A stretch of DNA of 64,000 bases from SAR202 cluster bacterium bin87 (GTDB lineage: Bacteria > Chloroflexota > Dehalococcoidia > Lucifugimonadales > UBA3495). Positions 1-9,203 of this stretch are shown here, one piece after another. Made by a program: the position numbers and the translations under genes. Under the pieces are notes generated by a model. The model ran no database searches, was not told where the DNA came from, and saw only the letters and a list, made by a program, of their open reading frames with translations. Numbering within the stretch: the first letter of the stretch is position 1; each line of letters opens with the position of its first letter. Where the stretch lies: positions 62,001 to 126,000 of the forward strand of contig MPNC01000008.1 in the NCBI GenBank assembly GCA_002238825.1, read 5' to 3'.

Positions 1-42
1 GGAGATCATCAGGTCGGTGCGGGGGAGTTGGCGGTATTTCAT
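1..42 (-). CDS. Aldo/keto reductase, N-terminal fragment
   Basis: The minus strand from 42 reads ATG then 13 codons to the window edge, giving MKYRQLPRTDLMIS. This closely resembles the first beta-strand of aldo/keto reductases, whose N-terminus commonly reads MKYR-LG-TDL-VS. A GAGGA ribosome site lies about 9 bases upstream of the ATG. Only 14 residues are visible, so the catalytic tetrad cannot be checked and the family call rests on this short match alone. Confidence 0.5.
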   Translation of the reverse strand, partial: MKYRQLPRTDLMIS

Positions 43-194
43 GGTGGTGTGTCCTCGTGTACCGGTGAGGTGGATATTCAATCTGCACTGGTGGTTTGCG
101 TGTCGGCTAGCCGAAGTTCCCGGCCCGTGGCCACGCGACTTCCGCGTTGGGTTCTACGATACGACATTTGATAGCCGACCGGAATACGCTTGGT

Positions 195-779
195 CTACTC
201 GGCGCCGTTCCTGGACCGGAAGGTCCTGACAACATCCATGACCTGAGCCGCTGTTTCGTCTCGATCCTGAAGATTGAACGCCCACGTTCGACCGGGGTGC
301 AAGGTGTCCCACTGTGAGCGCCGCTGATTCCACCGTCCTCGGCCAGGGTCGTTGTTACCAAAACCGTCGATGGCCACATTCCAAATCGGTTGATATTCAG
401 CGATCAACACTTGCTCGGTGAGACCGATCCATACCGGATCGAGCACCAGCCAGCGGCAGCGAAATTCGTCCAGATCCAAGTTGGATGCCGATTTGATCGA
501 CTCTGAGTGATGTGACAGCCGGCGGTCCAACGCAGTTGTGCCCGAAGTCGCCGAAGCGCGTCCTTGCCGCCTCCCAGGTGGGTCTGCCTTGCCAACGTAG
601 ATGGGCGCGTCCTCACCGAGGCCAATGTACGCGGGGAACGTCCCAACGTAGTGCAACGTATACACTCCCACACCAACAAAACTCGTTTTCGGTGGCAATG
701 CGTCAGCCGGATATTCCATGAGGGCGCGGACCGCGTTGCGACCCAACTCGTCCACGCTCAAAGGATCATAGGCTCGCAC
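195..779 (-). CDS. Type II restriction endonuclease, Eco29kI family (GIY-YIG)
   Basis: This 194-residue protein matches the Eco29kI family of GIY-YIG nucleases. The GIY part is GVY (38-40) and the YIG part is YVGK (61-64). Further conserved residues are R87 and H91 in DRRLSHH, E122 and N134 (PIWN), followed by the family tail GFGNNDPGRG and WDTLHPGR. The R-x3-H and E-to-N spacing agree with the catalytic residues I remember for Eco29kI (R104/H108, E142/N154). Family members cut CCGCGG, so that is the likely but unproven target. It starts with GTG only 3 bases after the methyltransferase stop, so the pair is probably translationally coupled, with the protective enzyme made first. Confidence 0.88.
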   Translation of the reverse strand: MRAYDPLSVDELGRNAVRALMEYPADALPPKTSFVGVGVYTLHYVGTFPAYIGLGEDAPIYVGKADPPGRRQGRASATSGTTALDRRLSHHSESIKSASNLDLDEFRCRWLVLDPVWIGLTEQVLIAEYQPIWNVAIDGFGNNDPGRGRWNQRRSQWDTLHPGRTWAFNLQDRDETAAQVMDVVRTFRSRNGAE

Positions 780-782
780 GGA

Positions 783-1478
783 TCACCGCTCACATTTGGA
801 GCTATTTCGACATACGATCCAGAAGCAATGCCTTTTGCGAGCATGGTGAGCGGTGGACCACTTCGTCGACGTCATCGGCCCGGAGCGGATCTTGATGATC
901 AAATCGCAAACCGTAAAGCCGGCTTCGTCGGCCATTCGCATGAAGTCACAGTGGCTCCACTTCGAACGGTGACTATTGACCATGTCCGTGATTTTAGCCA
1001 ACAACAGGCCTTCGGGTTTCAAAACCCGTTTCGCCTGGGCCAAAAACGGCGGGTAGAGGTAACTCAGGCTCCAGTCGTGTTCCTTGCCACAGGCAACCGT
1101 GGCGCCGAAATCCTCATCGAACTTCTTGCTACTCTTGTCCCTGCCCTGTGGACCAACGTGCGGGGGATCATAGACGACGGCTCCAAAAGCGGCGTCCGGC
1201 ACCCCTTCCATGACCCGATTGTCGGCTACGATCATTGGCTCGAATTTCGGGTTGATATCCATCGATACAACGTGCCGTGACGAACCCTTCCAGAAGCGTC
1301 CCCGGTTGTATGTGGCGTCCAGTATCGGCTCGGGGGCGATTGATGCGTAGAACTGCAACATGTTCTCTATCAGGTCCCCATCATTGCCTTCCCACACACT
1401 GCTGATGGGTTGATAGCCTTCGGCCGCGAGCAGTTCTTTCTGTACCAAAGCGGTCAACTCCGTAGTGACGATGCCCAA
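783..1478 (-). CDS. DNA methyltransferase partner of the Eco29kI-type enzyme
   Basis: This 231-residue class I SAM-dependent methyltransferase has a motif I-like stretch ILDATYNRGRFW (52-63), an acidic residue closing strand 2 (D74 in SMDINP) and a motif IV of the amino-methyltransferase type, DPPH (104-107), where Y, F or W is usual at the last position. This points to N4-cytosine or N6-adenine methylation rather than the 5-methylcytosine enzyme paired with Eco29kI itself. An in-frame TAG just upstream leaves TTG at 1478 as the first start. Two CCGCGG sequences (1504 and 1569) lie immediately upstream. The immediately downstream nuclease makes a restriction-modification role likely. Confidence 0.75.
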   Translation of the reverse strand: MGIVTTELTALVQKELLAAEGYQPISSVWEGNDGDLIENMLQFYASIAPEPILDATYNRGRFWKGSSRHVVSMDINPKFEPMIVADNRVMEGVPDAAFGAVVYDPPHVGPQGRDKSSKKFDEDFGATVACGKEHDWSLSYLYPPFLAQAKRVLKPEGLLLAKITDMVNSHRSKWSHCDFMRMADEAGFTVCDLIIKIRSGPMTSTKWSTAHHARKRHCFWIVCRNSSKCER

Positions 1479-1597
1479 TCCCCATGGTTTCTGCTACGCG
1501 CCGCCGCGGGACAATAGTCAGGATTGGTGCAACTATGGTGTAGCGAACCGAGCTGTGGGGCGTCAACGCCGCGGTGTCATCAAATTCCCGCGCCGCC

Positions 1598-2188
1598 TTA
1601 CGCCGGCACCAGCCCCAGGCTCCCCCGCACCGCTTCGACCATCTCGTTGAAGCGGGCGTCGTCGAGGACGGGTGTGGCGTTGCCGAGGCGAACGGTGGGG
1701 ATGATGTCAACCCAGGACTTGCAGCCGCCGTACTCGGGAATGAACGGTGCAGTGGTCGCGTTTTCCATCTTGTAAACGCGCAGCAGCATGATGGTCAGCG
1801 GCACCATGGGTTTCCAGTGGAGGCGGGACTGGGCGTAGGTGTCCGTCCAGATGTGGTGCGGCGCCAGGTCTTCCACCTTGCCCTGCTGGTCGATCTCGAT
1901 GAGCTCGTGGACACGGGCCCAGTGGGTGAAGGTGACGGCGTCCTTGTCGTCCGGGTCGTCGGCCAGCAATTGCCGCAACGCGGATTGGTGGCTGTCTTTC
2001 AGCAGGTCTTCCTTCTGGTGCAGGTAGGTGGGATAGAGCAGGAACTCGGGGTGCACCACCCGGAAATCCTTGCTTTCCTCGTGGATGCCGCCCTTGCGCA
2101 GCATCATGATCTGGTCGCCGTCAGCCAGCGCCTTGACGGTTATCGCCCACTCTTTCAGGGCCAGTTGGCAGGTCGCAGGGGTGGTCAT
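1598..2188 (-). CDS. DUF1802 family protein
   Basis: This 196-residue protein has the DUF1802 signatures: LKEWAITVKALADGDQIM near the N-terminus, then RKGGI, a phenylalanine-rich segment ending in LYPTYLHQ, and later the WTDTYAQSRLHWKP region. The biochemical function of the family is unknown. A GGAGG site lies 9 bases upstream of the ATG. It sits third in a minus-strand run after tatD and a Tag-like glycosylase, and about 120 bases before the methyltransferase. That DNA-metabolism neighbourhood is suggestive only. Confidence 0.75.
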   Translation of the reverse strand: MTTPATCQLALKEWAITVKALADGDQIMMLRKGGIHEESKDFRVVHPEFLLYPTYLHQKEDLLKDSHQSALRQLLADDPDDKDAVTFTHWARVHELIEIDQQGKVEDLAPHHIWTDTYAQSRLHWKPMVPLTIMLLRVYKMENATTAPFIPEYGGCKSWVDIIPTVRLGNATPVLDDARFNEMVEAVRGSLGLVPA

Positions 2189-2210
2189 GGCCTCAACCTC
2201 CGAGGAATTT

Positions 2211-2237
2211 GCATGGATGGACAGGATGATCGGGATT
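2211..2237. repeat. Half-site of a dispersed GCATGGAT-ACAGGATGA repeat
   Basis: The stretch beginning GCATGGATGGACAGGATGAT resembles both arms of the inverted repeat at 50655-50721. Here only one arm is visible, between the Tag-like gene stop and the DUF1802 start. Confidence 0.45.
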
Positions 2238-2251
2238 GATTGGACTGTTTT

Positions 2252-2725
2252 CTAGTGACCGCGGCTGCAGAATTCGTCCCAACTGGGAACGTCTTCGCCG
2301 GTGACGTAGAGCCAGTAGTAGGTGCCGATGTCGCCCATGTACTTGAACTGTTTGCGCACATCCTTGATGGTGGCTTCGAGGTCGCCATGGGAGCGCAGGT
2401 AGTTGCGGATGTCTCCGCCGTGCTCCTCCTCTAGCTCGATGAGTTTCTGGGCGTTGTGCACGGTGGCGACGATCTTGCGACGGTTCCGAATGATGGCTGG
2501 GTCGGCGGCCAGCGTGTCGATGGCCGACTCGTCCATCGCGGCAACCGCAGCAACGTCGAACCCCTGGAAACAGGTCTGAAACCCGGGCCACTTGGTGTTA
2601 ACCACCTTCCACGACATCCCGCTCTGGAACACCGCCTTGGTCATGACCTCCAAGTAGTCGTTCAGGCTCCGGGGTTCGATCTGTTCCGGAGCTTCGGGAT
2701 GCTGCCGTTCCTCCTGGGTGGTCAT
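2252..2725 (-). CDS. Tag-like DNA-3-methyladenine glycosylase I family protein (divergent)
   Basis: This 157-residue protein has the Tag core: QSGMSWKVVNTKWPGF, then FDVAAVAAMDE and the helix-hairpin region IIRNRRKI with VHNAQ. The start at 2725 is chosen because AAGGAG lies just upstream, while the longer frame runs into tatD. Aligned by eye with E. coli Tag, the residue at the position of catalytic Glu38 is alanine, and the N- and C-terminal zinc ligands are absent. It is also shorter than the usual roughly 190 residues. It is in the glycosylase fold family, but 3-methyladenine excision is uncertain. It follows tatD by 50 bases, probably in one transcript. Confidence 0.7.
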   Translation of the reverse strand: MTTQEERQHPEAPEQIEPRSLNDYLEVMTKAVFQSGMSWKVVNTKWPGFQTCFQGFDVAAVAAMDESAIDTLAADPAIIRNRRKIVATVHNAQKLIELEEEHGGDIRNYLRSHGDLEATIKDVRKQFKYMGDIGTYYWLYVTGEDVPSWDEFCSRGH

Positions 2726-2775
2726 AACTTGCTCCTTGACAAAACAGCCTGGGCCGCGAATGCGGGCGGTCGCGC

Positions 2776-3591
2776 CTACGGCAACGCCGGGGCGGATCCG
2801 GGGGCCGACGGAACGTCGATGCGGAGCAGCCGGCTCAGGTTTGCCGTCGTCACTTCGGCCACTTCTTCCACCGAGATGCCCTTGACGGTGGCCAGGCACT
2901 GGGCCACGTCGGCCAGGTGGCGCGGCTCCGTCCAGTTGTGACGGTACTTCTTGAACGGCTGCGGGTACGCGTCGGTTTCCAGCACGATGTTTTCCAGAGG
3001 AATGTCACGCGCAACCTCGCGCAACTCCGGCAGGCGGGTCAGCGGGCGGGCCAGGGAGATGAAGAAGCCGCAATCGATGGCCTCCCGCGCCGTTTCGGCA
3101 TCCCCCTGGAAATAGTGCATCGCGCCGCCGACCAACCCCGCATTCTCCTCCCGCAAAACCTTGAAGACCGCCGGATGCGACTCCCGCGAGTGGAAGATGA
3201 TGGGGAGGCCCAGGCTCTTGGCCAGGTGGATGTGCGCCCGGAATACTTGATCCTGCACCTCGTGGTCGGGCGAGGAGGGCAGGTAATCCAATCCAACCTC
3301 GGAGATGCAGACGACGCGCGGGTTGTCGCGGGCCAGGGCCTCCAGCCGGGCGTAAGCCTCATCGTTCACCGGATCGTCGGCCTGCATTGGGTGGATGCCT
3401 ACGCCGGCGTAGAACATTGAATGTTCGTCAGCCAGCGCGATGCAGCGCTCGGTGGAGTCGATGGTGGTGCCGGCCAGGAGGATGTAGCCCACGCCGGCCT
3501 CGCTCGCCCGTTCCAGGATGCCGGGTATTTCCTCCGGCACGTACTGGTCCAGGTGAGTGTGGGCGTCGCAGTAAATCGGCGTCGTTGGCAT
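2776..3591 (-). CDS. TatD family metal-dependent hydrolase/DNase
   Basis: This 271-residue TIM-barrel amidohydrolase of the TatD family starts MPTTPIYCDAHTHLD, with metal ligands H11 and H13. It continues with SEVGLDY (metal-bridging Glu), FHSRES, a histidine in MHYFQGD and the C-terminal ETDAYPQ containing the conserved Asp. Family members are 3'-5' nucleases or related hydrolases. A GAGGAA site precedes the ATG by about 9 bases, and an extended -10 promoter lies at 3637-3645. It is the first gene of the minus-strand group leading to the restriction-modification pair. Confidence 0.88.
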   Translation of the reverse strand: MPTTPIYCDAHTHLDQYVPEEIPGILERASEAGVGYILLAGTTIDSTERCIALADEHSMFYAGVGIHPMQADDPVNDEAYARLEALARDNPRVVCISEVGLDYLPSSPDHEVQDQVFRAHIHLAKSLGLPIIFHSRESHPAVFKVLREENAGLVGGAMHYFQGDAETAREAIDCGFFISLARPLTRLPELREVARDIPLENIVLETDAYPQPFKKYRHNWTEPRHLADVAQCLATVKGISVEEVAEVTTANLSRLLRIDVPSAPGSAPALP

Positions 3592-3636
3592 AAGCGAAAT
3601 TCCTCAGCGTCGACATCACCGACCGGCGCTGCGCGA

Positions 3637-3645
3637 AGTATAGCA
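3637..3645 (-). promoter_or_regulatory. Extended -10 promoter upstream of tatD
   Basis: Reading the minus strand gives TGCTATACT, an extended -10 element about 46 bases before the tatD ATG. No convincing -35 is seen. The same nine-base element recurs before five other minus-strand genes in this window. Confidence 0.45.
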
Positions 3646-3832
3646 TTTGACGGCAATCCGGGGCGCCGGGGGGGTAGAATTTAACCGGTTATCGTCTTGC
3701 GCAATCGTCGGCACCCCAGCCGACATCCTGATCCGGGAGAATCCTAATATGGGCAGATTCAATTGAGGCCCAGACGGGCCACCGGACGAAGCGTACTCCC
3801 GGGTCACCGAGCCCGAGCGGTTCCTACCGCTG

Positions 3833-4324
3833 GTGGATTGGACGTTGGACCTGCTTTCGCGGCTGGAGGCGATGTACGACGTTAGCCGGGAGGAAAACTA
3901 CCGCTTGGATACCGAGCTGGAACGCATCCCTCCGACGCGTCCCACCATCAGGTTGAGGCCCAGGCGGGACGCGTCCGCGCCCATCACGGTGGCGTTCGAC
4001 GGTCAACCCGGCATATACGTACGTTTCGGGCGTTTCCGCATGGAACCGTTTCCCGATTGTGCCTGCGACGCGTGCGACGAATGCGCGGAGGGCGAGTTCC
4101 AAAGCTTCAAGGAAACGGTAGAAGCCGTCGTAGCCGGACAGTTCCGGGAATGGTTCCGATTGCGGCCGGACGGAAGCGGACAGGTGGGACGCGAATTCTG
4201 GTCTGATGATCTCCAACGGCGAGGTTCGTCACGGGTCGGGCCCGACCGCGTATCGCATTACTCAGACGGCGGTGACCGCCTTTGGGAGTGGGAGCCGTGG
4301 CCCCGAAAGCCAGCAACCCCGTGA
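3833..4324 (+). CDS. DUF6226 family protein, 5' end interrupted by TGA
   Basis: From a GTG at 3833 this reads 163 residues with DUF6226 features: WTLDLLSRLEAMYDV, AFDGQPGIYVRFG, PFPDCACDACDE and the tail REFWSDDL. The family's N-terminal signature is also encoded, but upstream of this GTG. In the same frame, 3767-3832 reads GPDGPPDEAYSRVTEPERF and continues straight into the gene. Further upstream in frame is an ATG at 3749 with a GGGAGA ribosome site, separated from the signature by a TGA at 3764-3766. The gene is therefore either newly inactivated, mis-sequenced at one base, or translated by an unusual route. The family's function is unknown. Confidence 0.65.
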   Translation: MDWTLDLLSRLEAMYDVSREENYRLDTELERIPPTRPTIRLRPRRDASAPITVAFDGQPGIYVRFGRFRMEPFPDCACDACDECAEGEFQSFKETVEAVVAGQFREWFRLRPDGSGQVGREFWSDDLQRRGSSRVGPDRVSHYSDGGDRLWEWEPWPRKPATP

Positions 4325-4375
4325 CGCGTGTTCGCGCCGTGACGCGGGCGCCACACCGTCAAACGTTGTCCAAGA

Positions 4376-4822
4376 TCAAGTGACGCTGAGCTCCGGCACC
4401 CGGCCCGAGACCTGCTCGTATCCGGCAGCTTCCATCATCACGCCGGAAAGCAGTCCGTAGGCGTTGGCCCAAGCTGATGCCACCTCGGGGGTGAAATGAT
4501 CTCCGAGGCCCTGTTCCAGGGTCCACAGCAACGCCTGCCCCACGGTGTCATAATGCGAGGGGGCGACGCCGTAGACTTTGTGCCGCGCGCCCAACCGCTG
4601 GACGATGGGCACCAGGGTGTCCAGGTCGGTGAGGTGATCGACGGCGGTGCCGACCATTTTCATCAGCAGCCGGCCCTGCTGCTGGAGATCCGAGTGGAAA
4701 AGTGGTTTCAGGTCGCCGTCCAGCTCGAATAACCGGTCGTAGAAGAGTTCGGCGGCGGTTTCGGCTATGGGTGCGACCTTGGTGAATGATTCCTGGACTA
4801 GGCGAATCTCCATGTCGTTCAT
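4376..4822 (-). CDS. Single-domain globin (flavohaemoglobin-like haem protein)
   Basis: This 148-residue protein has the single-domain bacterial globin pattern: an N-terminal helix VQESFTKVAPIAE, Y28 in ELFYDRLF (likely B10 distal tyrosine) and H81 in RLGARHKVYGV, the proximal haem ligand. The usual helix follows, with GLGDHFTPEVASAW. Such proteins bind oxygen or nitric oxide in the cytoplasm. No FAD/NAD reductase domain follows. Its leader TTGGAGGATAAC resembles that of the globin-like remnant just upstream on the same strand, suggesting a tandem duplication. Confidence 0.85.
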   Translation of the reverse strand: MNDMEIRLVQESFTKVAPIAETAAELFYDRLFELDGDLKPLFHSDLQQQGRLLMKMVGTAVDHLTDLDTLVPIVQRLGARHKVYGVAPSHYDTVGQALLWTLEQGLGDHFTPEVASAWANAYGLLSGVMMEAAGYEQVSGRVPELSVT

Positions 4823-4901
4823 CGTAGTTATCCTCCAATGTTTGTTTTATGAACGCTAATCAACAATATGTTTCGATGATACCGTCAGATGGCGCTACAG
4901 T

Positions 4902-5159
4902 TCAAGCGCCCGCCGGCGCCGAGTTCTTCGAACCGTCCCATTCAGACCGGTGAGCCACTGTCAACGCCTGCGCTACCTCCGCCGTGAAATCATCGCCAAG
5001 ACCCCTGACAAAAAATGGATCCGTCGTTTGCCCCGAAAGCCGGAGTGCGATCCATCCGGCCACGTTGCGGACCAGGGACGGCACCGTCGATGCAAGGAGG
5101 CTGCGCTTCGCCGCCAACGGGCGCATCGCTCGTTTGTGGACGGAAATGTTTGCGATCAT
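4902..5159 (-). pseudogene. Shrunken globin-like copy, possible remnant
   Basis: An 85-residue frame starts with a strong GGAGGAAG site. Its RGLGDDFTAEVAQAL matches GLGDHFTPEVASAW of the adjacent globin, and KRSLLASTVPSLV has the pattern of that globin's RLLMKMVGTAV helix. The segment that should carry the proximal histidine between these two regions is missing, so haem binding is unlikely. The upstream leaders of the two genes also resemble each other. I read it as a tandem globin duplicate that has lost its middle, although a short functional derivative cannot be excluded. Confidence 0.4.
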
Positions 5160-5270
5160 CGGACTTCCTCCAACATCGTTTTACCCCACGATTTGACCCC
5201 ATGATCGGGCTGTTGTGTTTCCCAGTGATTGCCTCACGGTTACTCCTGTGTTTCAACGGCGCCGCTGTCG

Positions 5271-5299
5271 TTGACAGAACCGGTAGGCTGGTCTACGAT
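5271..5299 (+). promoter_or_regulatory. Promoter of the suf operon
   Basis: TTGACA (5271-5276) is followed after 17 bases by TACGAT (5294-5299), a good sigma-70 type promoter about 85 bases before the sufB ATG. Just downstream, GACC-TTAAC-GGTC is a short inverted repeat that could be an operator, but no regulator can be named. Confidence 0.6.
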
Positions 5300-5384
5300 G
5301 ATTGTTGACCTTAACGGTCGGGAATTATTGAAACGTCCGCCGGCACGCCGCAAGCAATCGCCGGCCGGGGAGGAAGTGCGCCCA

Positions 5385-6857
<1,473 letters not shown>

Positions 6858-6916
6858 CGCCCCCGGCCCGCCAGGTCTCCCGTTTCCCTCCAAACATAAG
6901 GACTCTCAACACGAAG

Positions 6917-7708
6917 ATGACCACCGCCAACGAATCAGTTTCGCCTATCCTCGAGGTCAAGGACCTCCGGGTGTCCATCGACGATCAGGAAATACTTCGG
7001 GGAGTGAACCTGGCCGTAAATCCAGGCGAAATTCACGCGATCATGGGCCCCAACGGGTCCGGCAAGAGCACCCTGGCCAACACCCTGGCCGGCCGCCCGG
7101 AATACACCGTCACCGGTGGATCGGCCATGTACAAGGGTATGGATCTCCTGAACATGGAGCCGGAAGACCGGGCCCGCGAGGGAGTGTTCCTAGCCTTTCA
7201 GTATCCGGTAGAACTGCCCGGCGTGCGCGCGTGGCAATTCCTCAAAGCCGCGGTGGACGCCAAGCGTGTCCATTTGGGCGAGGAGGAGATGGGCGCCCGA
7301 GAATTCGACCGCCTGCTCCGCAGCAAGGTTGCCGAGGTGGAAATCGACCCGGAATTGGTGCGTCGGTCGGTCAACGAAGGCTTCTCCGGCGGCGAGAAAA
7401 AGCGCAACGAAGTGCTGCAGATGGCGCTGTTGGAACCCACCCTTTCGCTCCTGGATGAGACCGACTCCGGGCTGGACATTGACGCCCTGCGCATCGTGGC
7501 GGATGGTGTGAACCGCCTCCGCCGGCCGGACAACGCGGCGGTTGTGGTGACCCACTACCAGCGCATTCTGAGTTACATAACCCCGGATCAAGTGCACGTG
7601 CTGGTCGATGGCCGCATCGTCCGTAGCGGCGGCCCGGAACTGGCCGAAGAACTGGAGGCCCGGGGCTACGACTGGGTGCGCGAAGAAGTGGAAGCCGCCG
7701 CCAGTTAG
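6917..7708 (+). CDS. sufC: Fe-S assembly ATPase SufC
   Basis: This 263-residue ABC ATPase has Walker A GPNGSGKST (44-52), the SufC-type signature FSGGEKKR (156-163), Walker B LSLLDE (176-181) and the conserved TDSGLDIDALRIVADGVN. The GVFLAFQYPVELPGV segment is diagnostic of SufC. It supplies ATP hydrolysis to the SufBCD scaffold complex in the cytosol. The start at 6917 follows the sufB stop by 59 bases, and the N-terminus MTTANESV matches the typical beginning just before the first ABC strand. Confidence 0.96.
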   Translation: MTTANESVSPILEVKDLRVSIDDQEILRGVNLAVNPGEIHAIMGPNGSGKSTLANTLAGRPEYTVTGGSAMYKGMDLLNMEPEDRAREGVFLAFQYPVELPGVRAWQFLKAAVDAKRVHLGEEEMGAREFDRLLRSKVAEVEIDPELVRRSVNEGFSGGEKKRNEVLQMALLEPTLSLLDETDSGLDIDALRIVADGVNRLRRPDNAAVVVTHYQRILSYITPDQVHVLVDGRIVRSGGPELAEELEARGYDWVREEVEAAAS

Positions 7709-7841
7709 CGCCCTCGGGAGTTTGCACTTGCGTTCCCCAACCTAAGCGGCCGCTTCGCACCTGCAACCACCCGGTCGACACTCGCCAAGCGCTGCCGTGC
7801 CAGCGGCAGCCATCCTTACCACCCAGACCAGAGCGGGCTGA

Positions 7842-9203
7842 ATGACTACCATCGCACCCAGATCCGTCGCCGACGATTTCCCCAACTACGTGGAGGCATA
7901 TGCCGCCCAGGTTGGCAGCGCCGTTCCCGCGATCCAGCAATTGCGCGAGCGCGGCTGGGAAGCGTTCAATCGCCTCGGACTGCCCACCGCCAGACGCGGC
8001 AACGAACCGTGGAAGTACACCAACGCCGGCCCCATTGCTCGCGTGAGCTTCGCGCATGGCGACCACGCCTCCGGCGGGGAAGCGGAGCCAACCCAGGCGG
8101 ATGCGCGCGCCGCTGCGCCCTGGCAATCGGACTGGCGCAATTTGGTGATTGTGGACGGAGCCTTCGCACCGAGCCTGTCGACCGTAAACGGAGACAGTCC
8201 GGGGATCGCCGCCGGCCTGGCCGACGCGTTGCTCGCCAATCTCGAACTTGGCTCAACGGTGTTGGGCTCCCTGGCGCCCCCTGATGAAGACGGGTTCGCC
8301 GCGCTCAATACCGCCTTTGCGGGCGATGGCGTGGGCGTCTCGGTGCCGCCTGGGGCGGATGCCGGCGTCATCAACGTCGTCTACCTGACCACCGGTCGTG
8401 GACAACCGCGAGCCACGCACCCGCGCCTCGTGATCTCCGCGGCTCCTAATTCCCGAGTCACCGTCATCGAGACCTTCGTCGGTCCTGACGTGCGCTACCT
8501 GACCAACGCCGTGATGGAAACCTCGGTGGGAGAGGGAGCCAGGGTCGAACACTACCGTCTTCTGCTCGAGGGACAGGAAGCCTACCACGTCGGCGTGAGC
8601 CGGGTTCTGCAACAAAAGGACTCCGCCTTCTCCTCGGTGGCAATCGCCCACGGAGCGGAGCTGGGACGCAACGATTTCGGCGTCACTCTGGCCGGAACCG
8701 GAGCGGAGTGCACGCTCAACGGTTTGTACCTCACCAACGGCACTCAGCACATCGACAACTACATCAACATCGATCACGCGGAACCCTACGGCACCAGTCG
8801 GCTGTTCTACAAGGGGATCCTGGACGGTCATTCCCGGGCCGTGTTCGGGGGCAATGTCACCGTACGCAAGCACGCGCAAAAGACGGACGCCCAACAAACG
8901 GACAAGAACCTCCTCCTGTCTGAAGAAGCCGAGGTCGACAGCAAGCCCAGCCTCCTGATTTACGCCGATGACGTGAAATGCGGGCACGGCGCGACGGCCG
9001 GCCATATCGACGAGGACACAGTGTTCTACATGCGCAGTCGGGGACTGGATCTGGCGACAACCAGCCGGATCCTGATCCACGCCTTTGCCAGCGAAATCAT
9101 CGACACGGTGGCGCTGGAGCCGTTGCGGGAGTATCTCGACGAACGGTTCCGGAACGCCATCCCTTCCGCCAGCATCGCCCTGCCCATCGGAGGCCGCTCG
9201 TGA
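7842..9203 (+). CDS. sufD: Fe-S assembly protein SufD
   Basis: This 453-residue SufD has the N-terminal helical part with GLPTARRGNEPWKYTN, matching the family's G-P-x-x-R-x-E-xW-(R/K)YT pattern. The beta-helix C-terminal domain ends with KTDAQQTDKNLLLSEEAEVDSKP in outline and CGHGATAG, which includes the conserved cysteine and histidine. It is the SufB homologue completing the SufBC2D scaffold. A 133-base gap separates it from sufC with no clear promoter. Its TGA overlaps the sufS GTG, so these two are translationally linked. Confidence 0.95.
   Translation: MTTIAPRSVADDFPNYVEAYAAQVGSAVPAIQQLRERGWEAFNRLGLPTARRGNEPWKYTNAGPIARVSFAHGDHASGGEAEPTQADARAAAPWQSDWRNLVIVDGAFAPSLSTVNGDSPGIAAGLADALLANLELGSTVLGSLAPPDEDGFAALNTAFAGDGVGVSVPPGADAGVINVVYLTTGRGQPRATHPRLVISAAPNSRVTVIETFVGPDVRYLTNAVMETSVGEGARVEHYRLLLEGQEAYHVGVSRVLQQKDSAFSSVAIAHGAELGRNDFGVTLAGTGAECTLNGLYLTNGTQHIDNYINIDHAEPYGTSRLFYKGILDGHSRAVFGGNVTVRKHAQKTDAQQTDKNLLLSEEAEVDSKPSLLIYADDVKCGHGATAGHIDEDTVFYMRSRGLDLATTSRILIHAFASEIIDTVALEPLREYLDERFRNAIPSASIALPIGGRS

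Noticed and set aside
5300-5320. GACC-TTAAC-GGTC as an Rrf2/SufR-type operator for suf
   Set aside because: Too short and not matching a binding site I can name; mentioned under the promoter only as a possibility.
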